Source of the DNA: Chthonomonadaceae bacterium
GTDB lineage: Bacteria; Armatimonadota; Chthonomonadetes; Chthonomonadales; Chthonomonadaceae
Reading direction: 5' to 3'
NCBI GenBank assembly: GCA_014377395.1
Contig: JACMPS010000183.1
Coordinates: 1-12,829 of the forward strand
DNA: 12,829 nucleotides
The translations under genes were made by a program, and so were the position numbers. Position 1 is the stretch's first letter, and every line of letters begins with the position of its first letter. Of the stretch, positions 6,839 through 12,295 are shown piece after piece. Below the pieces are notes generated by a model that saw only the letters and a list, made by a program, of their open reading frames with translations, did no database searches and was not told the origin of the DNA.

Positions 6839-9109
6839 ATGATTTTTCGCTTATTTCTCCTTGCTCTTGCACTTTTCTCTTCGCCACTCAGAGCGCAGAC
6901 GCAATCGCCGCCTGTCGGCTTCGGGCGCTTTGGACGCATCAACGAAGACGGATTGCTAACGCTCAATGTCACGCCGCATGGTTTCAGCGTTCCCGGAATG
7001 TTCTCGCCGCTGGAAGTGCAATTCGGAGAAGGCAAGGGAAAGGCTTCGGTTGTCTCCCTTAACGCCACCGAAAAACGCCTGAAAATCGAAAACGGTTCTG
7101 AGGGTGAACCCACCGAAATCCGCTACTCTCTGCTTTATCCCGGCTTTTCCGCCACCTTCGGAAAAAAGATGCGCTTGAGGATCGTCGGCAAAACAACCCT
7201 TCCCGTCTGGACTTTTCTCAGTAACCCGAAAGAACGAAAAGGACTCGCTCCGGGAATTGTGATCTCTCAGCCGAAAGGCGGGATCGCCGTTGCCGTTTTC
7301 CTTCCCGAAGGAAAAAAGGCGAAGATGGCGAGCGTTGAGACTGAGGGAAACGTTTGGATGATCAATGGGGAATTTGAGGAGGAAGTCAACGAGGTTCGCT
7401 TTGTCACGGTAGACGGGTTGCAAGTCACCTCTCCGAAAAGCATTCGCGATGTGCGGGACGACGCACACACTCAATTCTGGTCTCGCGTTCCGGTGCCTGA
7501 GTTGCAAAGCACCGAGTACGCGATGACACCCGATAGAAACGGCGTTACGATTACCGAAACCTATAAAACTCAGACAAACGGCGAAACGATCTCCCCGATC
7601 CCACCCACCCTTGCGTTTGCGGCAAAGCGAGGCTACCCGGTTAAGTTCGATAAAAAGGTGGTTTATCCTGACTGTATCACGAAATACGGTGAGTACGCCT
7701 ACGTGCAGGGAAATGTTTTGCGCTATACCTTGCCTCTGCCCTCTACCGAAGAGCGCGGCTATCTGCGCGTCGAAAACGCAGACGTGAAGCGCGTTGCTCT
7801 CCTCAATTCACTGGTCGGGCATCTCGGCGGCGATTGGGTGAAAAACGGCGTTGATCTTGCCTATGCCGGAATGACAAACGCGCAAATGGCATGGGCATAC
7901 CTCTCCGAAACGAACAAAACCGCTCTTACCTCCGCGTGGAAAACTTATCTTCCCCTTGCATTTCGGTTGCCCCCCTATACCTCCGAGCCTGACAAAACCC
8001 GCGACACCTGGAAACTCGAAACCGAGCCACTTTCGGGTCGCTCCTACTATTGGACTTACTTTATTCATGGGCCCGGGCCTCACCGTTACGATCTGGATTG
8101 GGGCAACGCGCTTCCCCTTTACGGGCTCTATAAGTACGCCGTTTATTCCGGCGATTGGGAGACGGTGCAACAAAACTGGAACGTCGCACAGAAAATTTAT
8201 CGTTACTTCGATCTGGGCGATGATTGGGCGTGGATGACGGTGGTAAACAGCGACACGGGCTACAGCACAGGCACAGGCGATCCCCTTGCCGCTACCTATT
8301 GCGGTCACTGGGCAATGCTCCGTATGGCGCGAGTTCTGGAAGACAAGGCGGCGGAAACTCAGTTTGCCTACCGACTGGCACGGTGCGCCGTTCCCGCCAC
8401 AATGCGGTTTGCGATGACCTACTGGGCAAGGGAAAAGGGCTTGATCGGAGCGACAAGTCAGGCACTTGGATTTTCGGAAGCGGCGGCATTTGTGGCGGTT
8501 CCCATGGGAAAAGATGATCCCTGGAACGTTTCGAGTGTGCTGTCGGGAGACGGCTCTTTGCCGGAATTATTCGACGCGATGATCCAATTTGATCGCAAAA
8601 ATACGCGCCGATATCTGGACGAATACGCGAAATTTTACCCTGACTGGTTTAAGCCCGACGTGAAATATCCTTTTGAGACAAATTATGCGGGCAACTCGGT
8701 TTACGTCACGTTTCCCCACATCCAACTTCGTTCCCTGCTCGGTTCCGATTCGGGGGAGGCTCTCTGGAACTACGCCGAAACCGCTGAGAAAAACCGGAAC
8801 AATGCATGGGTAGCCCCTAACGTTGTCGGCGAATTACTTTCCCGTGATGCCCCCCTCACTCTGACAAACTGGACTCCTGCGGGTTATCTCGACGGCTCTG
8901 TAGGCGCAAACGGAAAGAGCGTCACCCTGACCTTCGATCACAACCCTAAGTACCGCCAGATGCTTTTAACGGCACGACTGCGCCCCGGTTTCACTCCGAG
9001 AACCTTTCTGGCGAACGGACAACCTTCCCCTTTTCAGGTGAAAGACGGAAAACTGACGGCATTTATTTCAGGCGGGGGACGCCTCAAAGTTGAAATCACA
9101 TCGAAATAG
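6839..9109 (+). CDS. Secreted protein resembling (alpha/alpha)6-barrel carbohydrate-active enzymes (possibly DUF5695)
   Basis: 756 residues. A signal peptide is clear (MIFRLFLLALALFSSPLRA, cleavage near 19). Residues 25-300 are beta-rich. Residues about 310-665 look like a helical toroid: repeated aromatic- and tryptophan-rich helices, and a conserved-looking centre with YYWTYFIHGPGPHRYDLDWG (403-422), SGDWETVQQNW (437-447), DLGDDWAWM (458-466) and a Gly/Thr-rich loop (473-481). Residues about 675-756 form a closing beta domain (SVTLTFD...LKVEITSK). This beta / alpha-toroid / beta layout is that of six-hairpin glycosidases and polysaccharide lyases. D418, D420, D438, D460 and D461 are candidate acidic catalytic residues by position only. 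From memory it resembles the DUF5695 family, which has no assigned activity that I can name. Only a weak AGG lies ahead of the ATG, but the signal peptide fixes the start. Exported sugar-processing role is inference. Confidence 0.85.
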   Translation: MIFRLFLLALALFSSPLRAQTQSPPVGFGRFGRINEDGLLTLNVTPHGFSVPGMFSPLEVQFGEGKGKASVVSLNATEKRLKIENGSEGEPTEIRYSLLYPGFSATFGKKMRLRIVGKTTLPVWTFLSNPKERKGLAPGIVISQPKGGIAVAVFLPEGKKAKMASVETEGNVWMINGEFEEEVNEVRFVTVDGLQVTSPKSIRDVRDDAHTQFWSRVPVPELQSTEYAMTPDRNGVTITETYKTQTNGETISPIPPTLAFAAKRGYPVKFDKKVVYPDCITKYGEYAYVQGNVLRYTLPLPSTEERGYLRVENADVKRVALLNSLVGHLGGDWVKNGVDLAYAGMTNAQMAWAYLSETNKTALTSAWKTYLPLAFRLPPYTSEPDKTRDTWKLETEPLSGRSYYWTYFIHGPGPHRYDLDWGNALPLYGLYKYAVYSGDWETVQQNWNVAQKIYRYFDLGDDWAWMTVVNSDTGYSTGTGDPLAATYCGHWAMLRMARVLEDKAAETQFAYRLARCAVPATMRFAMTYWAREKGLIGATSQALGFSEAAAFVAVPMGKDDPWNVSSVLSGDGSLPELFDAMIQFDRKNTRRYLDEYAKFYPDWFKPDVKYPFETNYAGNSVYVTFPHIQLRSLLGSDSGEALWNYAETAEKNRNNAWVAPNVVGELLSRDAPLTLTNWTPAGYLDGSVGANGKSVTLTFDHNPKYRQMLLTARLRPGFTPRTFLANGQPSPFQVKDGKLTAFISGGGRLKVEITSK

Positions 9110-9113
9110 GGAG

Positions 9114-9136
9114 AGTGTTAAGGATTGAGTGTTGAG
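9114..9136 (+). repeat. Family B 23-nt element, copy 1
   Basis: AGTGTTAAGG followed by ATTGAGTGTTGAG, five bases after the stop of the secreted enzyme-like gene. It aligns without gaps to 12189-12211 and to the reverse complements of 10751-10773 and 12248-12270. The element has an internal near-duplication (AGTGTTAAG / GAGTGTTGAG). Confidence 0.7.
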
Positions 9137-9160
9137 TTGGAGATTGTCTTCATCCTCTCA

Positions 9161-9303
9161 GTCCACGGAGGTGGACTTCGCTTGTGTGTAGCCGGGGAAT
9201 TTATTCCCCGGAGTCTCTTTCCGGTGAGAGTTGAAAGGTTGTCCGGAGGTTAAAACCTCCGGCTACAAAAGCGCAAAGTCCACCTTCGTGGAATTAATGC
9301 AAA
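9161..9303. repeat. Inverted pair of family A composite repeats, copies 3 and 4
   Basis: Left unit, read on the - strand: CCGGGG-AATTTATT-type palindrome (9192-9211), linker CTACACACAAGCGAA, hairpin GTCCAC-ctcc-GTGGAC (9161-9176). Right unit, read on the + strand: CCGGAG-GTTAAAAC-CTCCGG (9243-9262), linker CTACAAAAGCGCAAA, arm GTCCAC-cttc-GTGGAA (9278-9293), then TTAATGCAAAGG. The two units face outward from 9212-9242, so the whole 143-base block is also one long imperfect inverted repeat. It separates the enzyme-like gene from the sigma factor operon and could act as a transcription barrier. Confidence 0.85.
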
Positions 9304-9311
9304 GGCAACAC

Positions 9312-9350
9312 GTTGCAGGATAAGAAAAAATAATTTCTCTTCCCTGCAAC
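9312..9350. repeat. Long hairpin upstream of the sigma factor gene
   Basis: GTTGCAGG (9312-9319) and CCTGCAAC (9343-9350) are exact complements. Inside them AGAAA (9323-9327) can pair with TTTCT (9334-9338) around AAATAA. It lies about 100 bases before the sigma factor ATG. It could be an operator or leader structure; it matches no family A, B or C repeat. The stretch 9351-9446 between it and the gene shows no other clear element. Confidence 0.5.
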
Positions 9351-9446
9351 TTTCTTTTCGTTCTGTCTGTCAACCCCTTTGAGAAGTACTCCCGGCGCAA
9401 TCTCTAACGCCAAACGCCCGGAGCCTCGAAGACGATTTTAGACATT

Positions 9447-10016
9447 ATGAACATTTTTCCGACGGACGAAAAGTTGGTCGCTCGCGCACTCGCGGGCGAC
9501 AGAGACGCCTTTCGCACGCTGGTCGAGCGACACTACCGTGTTGTCTTCCGGCAGTGCCGGGGTGTCTTGCGTCGTCCTGAGGACGCCGAAGACGCCACTC
9601 AGGAAGTCTTTCTCCGCGCTTACAATGCACTAGGACAGTATTCCGGGCGCGGCGCGTTCGGGGGCTGGCTACGTCGCCTCACCGTCAACCACTGCCTTAA
9701 CCGGGCGCAGTCGGCGGAGGCACGTCAAACCGCCCGTTCCTGCTCCCTTGATGTCTTGCCGGAGGCGTTCGCTTCCACACTCGACGGCGAACCGGAAGCG
9801 CATACCCTTCGCACCGAGCGACAGGAACAAATCGAGGCGGCTCTGCAACAACTTCCCGCTCAACAACGCACGGCTCTTGCCCTGCGCCTTTTGGAAGGAC
9901 TTTCTTACGACGAAATCGCTGAGGAAATGAGCGTTCCCGTCAACAGCGTCCGCTCCTGGATTCACCGGGGGCGTGAGAAATTACGTGACACACTGAAAGA
10001 GGTTATCTCATGCTGA
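9447..10016 (+). CDS. ECF-type RNA polymerase sigma factor
   Basis: 189 residues, the normal size for an extracytoplasmic-function sigma factor. Region 2 spans about 10-80: LVARALAGDRDAFRTLVERHY, then VFRQCRGVLRRPEDAEDATQEVFLRAYNAL with the typical D-A-E-D-x-T-Q-E-V-F core binding segment, and GRGAFGGWLRRLTVNHCLN for -10 recognition. Region 4 spans about 125-182: IEAALQQLPAQQRTALALRLLEGLSYDEIAEEMSVPVNSVRSWIHRGREKLRDTL, with a complete helix-turn-helix. The start at 9447 leaves a short lead before region 2; only a weak GAAG precedes it. The stop overlaps the start of the anti-sigma gene, so the two are translationally coupled and the protein is expected to be held at the membrane until a signal arrives. 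The target promoter motif is not evident. Confidence 0.95.
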   Translation: MNIFPTDEKLVARALAGDRDAFRTLVERHYRVVFRQCRGVLRRPEDAEDATQEVFLRAYNALGQYSGRGAFGGWLRRLTVNHCLNRAQSAEARQTARSCSLDVLPEAFASTLDGEPEAHTLRTERQEQIEAALQQLPAQQRTALALRLLEGLSYDEIAEEMSVPVNSVRSWIHRGREKLRDTLKEVISC

Positions 10017-10603
10017 ACTCCAGCATCAATCGAGCGAAATCCCTGTCGAGTCTTCCGCAAGGACTCGCTCGAACAGGTCAGACCGGGGGCGCAAGCGGCG
10101 TCCCCTCTTCTCCCTTTATGCCACTGAACGGCATTGATTTCCCGTCTCCACAGGATTTACGCAGTCAGCCGATGTCCTTTAGTGGCGTTCCCTTTACACC
10201 CGACTTCAACTCTGATTCGGATGTGGACGGCGGGGGTGAATGCAGACGTACCCAGTCGCTCTTGTCGGCTTATCTCGATAGTGAACTCGATCCAAATTCT
10301 CAGAATTACGTGGACGCCCATCTCCTCCATTGCCCCTACTGTGCAACGGTCAAAAATGAGTTGGCGGAAACAGACACCTTAATAAAGCGGGAGTGGCAAA
10401 GAACATTGCCGCTCCCGTCTCTGTCTCTCACCCCAAAAGAACTTCGCTCCATTGACTCAATCTTAGCGTCTCTTCCACCCGAACCTGTTGCCGAACCTCA
10501 GTTTGCTACTCGCCGTGTCCACTCCCGTGTTCGCTGGGTGCGCTTTTCCGCAGGATTAGCCAGCCTCATCGCTTTAATCGGAATTTTCAGGCGTGGCAAA
10601 TGA
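10010..10603 (+). CDS. Zinc-finger (zf-HC2 type) anti-sigma factor, C-terminally anchored
   Basis: The ATG at 10010 lies inside the sigma factor gene (overlap of 7 bases) and has AGAGG eight bases ahead, so the start is well supported. Residues 1-76 are a Ser/Pro/Gly-rich extension, unlike most family members, which begin with the zinc-binding domain. Residues 78-130 are the anti-sigma domain: CRRTQSLLSAYLDSELD...VDAHLLHCPYC, with H104-x3-C108-x2-C111 and an upstream cysteine at 78 as zinc ligands. A hydrophobic segment at about 178-193 (FSAGLASLIALIGIF) can cross the membrane, but only RRGK follows, so there is no periplasmic sensor domain. The 3' end is 37 bases from a block of family C repeats. 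Expected role: sequester the upstream ECF sigma factor. Missing sensor domain may mean a signal sensed elsewhere, or truncation. Confidence 0.92.
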   Translation: MLNSSINRAKSLSSLPQGLARTGQTGGASGVPSSPFMPLNGIDFPSPQDLRSQPMSFSGVPFTPDFNSDSDVDGGGECRRTQSLLSAYLDSELDPNSQNYVDAHLLHCPYCATVKNELAETDTLIKREWQRTLPLPSLSLTPKELRSIDSILASLPPEPVAEPQFATRRVHSRVRWVRFSAGLASLIALIGIFRRGK

Positions 10604-10644
10604 AGCAACGATTTGTGAACCACCCACTTGTCTTGGAGTAACAA

Positions 10645-10730
10645 AGAGACACAGAGGCACAGAGAAATACAGGGAGAGAGAGAAACCTCACGTAAAGACA
10701 CAGAGGCGCAAAGGGAGGAAGCAAAAGAGA
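10645..10730 (+). repeat. Family C repeat block (CACAGAGGCACAGAG type), two units
   Basis: AGAGACACAGAGGCACAGAG (10645-10664) matches the reverse complement of 10849-10868 at 19 of 20 positions. A second unit (10686-10712, CCTCACGTAAAGACACAGAG then GCGCAAA) matches the reverse complement of 11331-11357 inside larB at 22 of 27. Similar sequences are dispersed in intergenic regions of many phyla. Confidence 0.75.
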
Positions 10731-10750
10731 AGAAAATCTTCACCTCAACG

Positions 10751-10773
10751 CTTAACACTCACTACTTGACACT
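10751..10773 (-). repeat. Family B 23-nt element, copy 2
   Basis: On the - strand it reads AGTGTCAAGTAGTGAGTG followed by TTAAG, aligning without gaps to 9114-9136. Confidence 0.65.
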
Positions 10774-10848
10774 TTCTTCTGCCTTTCAATCCCTATCATC
10801 GGTGTTAATCTGTGGATGAAATCTCTTTTGTATTTCTCTGTTTTTCTT

Positions 10849-10868
10849 CTCTGTGCCTCTGTATCTCT
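10849..10868 (-). repeat. Family C repeat, inverted copy
   Basis: Reverse complement AGAGATACAGAGGCACAGAG, one mismatch to 10645-10664. It is inverted relative to the first copy and ends 31 bases from the larB stop. Just upstream, 10802-10816 (TGTTAATCTGTGGATG) looks like another common dispersed-repeat fragment. The whole 10604-10898 gap holds repeats and no gene that I can support. Confidence 0.7.
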
Positions 10869-10898
10869 AGCGGAGCGGGTGGTTTGCAAACGCGGCTT

Positions 10899-11729
10899 TT
10901 ACCTTCTCGTGATGATTGCCGCGAGGTAGCCTGCCCCGAAGCCGTTATCAATGTTGACGACGGAGACACCCGCCGCGCAGGAGTTGAGCATCGTGAGCAG
11001 AGGTGCAAGCCCCCCGAAACTCGCTCCATATCCAACGGAAGTAGGCACGGCGATGACAGGACGCGACACCAGACCGCCTACCACCGATGCCAACGCGCCT
11101 TCCATTCCCGCCACCACAATCAACACGTATGCCTTCTGAATGGTTTCCCGATGCGCCAGCAAACGATGAAGCCCCGCCACACCCACATCGTACAATCGCT
11201 CTACCCGACACCCCATTTCCGTTGCCGTGACTGCCGCTTCCTCCGCAACCGGATAATCCGCCGTCCCTGCCGCCAGCACCAGCGTAAAAGGAGGTTGGGA
11301 GATTGAGTCAGGATCGCCAGATAAATCTTCTTCGCGCCTTTGCGTCTTTGCGTGAGAAAAATCCCCTGCTTCCGCCGAATGTTCTCCCTCCTTATGGGTA
11401 ACGACCACAATTCGAGCGGCTTCATGATAGATCGCTTCGGGAAATCTTTTCAGCAGGGTAGCGGCAGTTTCGGGGTCGGCACGGGTGGCGAGAACCTTTT
11501 CGGAGCGAACGGAAAGTTTCTCGACAATTGCCAGCAAATGCGCAGGTGCTTTGCCGGGACAGTAGACTACTTCGGGAAAACCCTGCCTCAATTCACGGTG
11601 ATGATCGAGTTTTGCAAAGTCGTCCAGTGCCTCATAGGGCAGATCACGTAGGGATTGCAGGGCGTCGTCAATCGCAGTTGCGCCGGAGTGAACGGCTTCC
11701 AACAGTTGACGGAGTTTGATTTCATTCAT
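10899..11729 (-). CDS. larB: LarB, pyridinium-3,5-biscarboxylate mononucleotide synthase
   Basis: 276 residues from the ATG at 11729. The open frame runs back to 11894, but the extra 55 codons have no family resemblance and would cover the groES promoter. LarB carboxylates and hydrolyses nicotinic acid adenine dinucleotide to pyridinium-3,5-biscarboxylate mononucleotide and AMP, the first step to the nickel-pincer nucleotide of lactate racemase-type enzymes. Visible: the N-terminal domain with LRDLPYEAL...AKLDHHRELRQGFPEVVYCPGK (27-60), and the AIR-carboxylase-like domain with LVLAAGTADYPVAEEAAVTA (150-169), VERLYDVGVAGLHRLL (176-191), VVAGMEGALASVVGGL (205-220), PVIAVPTSVGYGASFGGLAPLLTMLNSCAAGVSVVNIDNG (224-263). 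E210 and C251 correspond to the Lactiplantibacillus catalytic E180 and C221 (numbers from memory), shifted by exactly 30. That shift fits the extra sequence at about 112-148, which contains the repeat-encoded HAKTQRREE. No other lar gene is in the window. Divergent from groES. Confidence 0.93.
   Translation of the reverse strand: MNEIKLRQLLEAVHSGATAIDDALQSLRDLPYEALDDFAKLDHHRELRQGFPEVVYCPGKAPAHLLAIVEKLSVRSEKVLATRADPETAATLLKRFPEAIYHEAARIVVVTHKEGEHSAEAGDFSHAKTQRREEDLSGDPDSISQPPFTLVLAAGTADYPVAEEAAVTATEMGCRVERLYDVGVAGLHRLLAHRETIQKAYVLIVVAGMEGALASVVGGLVSRPVIAVPTSVGYGASFGGLAPLLTMLNSCAAGVSVVNIDNGFGAGYLAAIITRR
11330..11357 (-). repeat. Family C repeat inside larB, translated in frame
   Basis: On the - strand it reads TCTCACGCAAAGACGCAAAG then GCGCGAAG, 22 of 27 identical to 10686-10712. 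It is read as SHAKTQRRE (larB residues 125-133), in the linker between the two LarB domains. Confidence 0.75.
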
Positions 11730-11765
11730 TTTTAGGTCTCGGTTCTGACATTTCCTGATTTTTCC

Positions 11766-11795
11766 TTGACTTCGACACCGCAAATCAAGTATCCT
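11766..11795 (+). promoter_or_regulatory. Sigma-70-like promoter of groES-groEL
   Basis: TTGACT (11766-11771) and TATCCT (11790-11795) are 18 bases apart. Transcription would start at about 11802, inside the CIRCE operator that follows, which is the expected arrangement for HrcA repression. Confidence 0.65.
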
Positions 11796-11799
11796 CTTT

Positions 11800-11826
11800 T
11801 TAGCACTCACGGGAACCGAGTGCCAG
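11800..11826. promoter_or_regulatory. CIRCE operator (HrcA binding site)
   Basis: TTAGCACTC, nine bases (ACGGGAACC), then GAGTGCCAG. The left arm is a perfect CIRCE half; the right arm differs from GAGTGCTAA at two bases. Spacing is exact. It lies 74 bases before groES and 71 bases from the larB start, overlapping the predicted groES transcription start. HrcA should repress groESL at normal temperature and release it under heat stress; hrcA is not in the window. Confidence 0.92.
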
Positions 11827-11899
11827 AAAACACCCGTAACATCACCCGTGAGGCAAGCGAACAATCCGTTTGTTCTGAATCTACCAGGAGGCACACACT

Positions 11900-12190
11900 A
11901 TGGCATTGCGTCCGCTACGCGACAAAGTCGTCGTTAAACCGAGTGAGAGCGAGGAAAAGACCGCAGGCGGTATCTTTATCCCTGACTCCGCAAAAAAGAA
12001 GCCACAAGAGGGCAAGGTTATTTCCGTTGGCTCCGGGCGTTTGCTCGATGACGGCACCATCAAAGCCCTCACCGTACAAGTCGGAGATACCGTCATCTAC
12101 GCCAAATACGGCGGAACCGAGACGAAACTCGAAGGCACCGACTATATCATTCTGGACGAAGATCAAATTTTTGCAGTAATCGAAGGCTAG
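11900..12190 (+). CDS. groES: Co-chaperonin GroES (Cpn10)
   Basis: 96 residues, full length for the family. AGGAGG (11886-11891) lies eight bases before the ATG. Family signatures are MALRPLRDKVVVKPSESEEKTAGGIFIPDSAKKKPQEGKVISVG, including the mobile loop with the GIFIP motif (about 24-28) that docks on GroEL; then GDTVIYAKYGGTETKLEGTDYIILDEDQIFAVIEG with the C-terminal beta-barrel strands. It forms the heptameric lid of the GroEL folding chamber in the cytosol. First gene of the groES-groEL operon, controlled by the promoter and CIRCE site upstream. Its stop codon overlaps the first bases of a family B repeat. Confidence 0.98.
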   Translation: MALRPLRDKVVVKPSESEEKTAGGIFIPDSAKKKPQEGKVISVGSGRLLDDGTIKALTVQVGDTVIYAKYGGTETKLEGTDYIILDEDQIFAVIEG

Positions 12191-12211
12191 TGTCGAGGAT
12201 CGAGCGGCGAG
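12189..12211 (+). repeat. Family B 23-nt element, copy 3, starting inside the groES stop codon
   Basis: AGTGTCGAGG followed by ATCGAGCGGCGAG. The first two bases are the last two of the groES TAG. It is more G/C-rich than the other copies. Confidence 0.6.
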
Positions 12212-12247
12212 AACTAAGCAAAGGGAATCAAACCTTACCCCTTAGCC

Positions 12248-12270
12248 CTTGACACTCAATACTTAACACT
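12248..12270 (-). repeat. Family B 23-nt element, copy 4
   Basis: Reverse complement AGTGTTAAGTATTGAGTG then TCAAG. It is inverted relative to copy 3, and the two could pair imperfectly (16 of 23) between groES and groEL. Confidence 0.65.
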
Positions 12271-12295
12271 TTTTCCCAACAGGAGACTAGTTTTT

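Noticed and set aside
9161..9303. Possible CRISPR array in the repeat clusters
   Set aside because: Repeats are palindromic, few, inverted to each other and unevenly spaced; there are no unique spacers of constant length and no cas genes.
9348..9371. ECF-type promoter (AAC ... GTC) ahead of the sigma factor gene
   Set aside because: AAC at 9348 and GTC at 9365 or 9369 give spacings of 14 or 18 bases, not the usual 16 or so, and no second copy of the motif was found elsewhere in the window.
11730..11894. Upstream extension of larB to the ATG at 11894
   Set aside because: The extra 55 codons cover the groES promoter and CIRCE site and do not resemble LarB, which normally starts shortly before the LRELLE-type helix seen after 11729.
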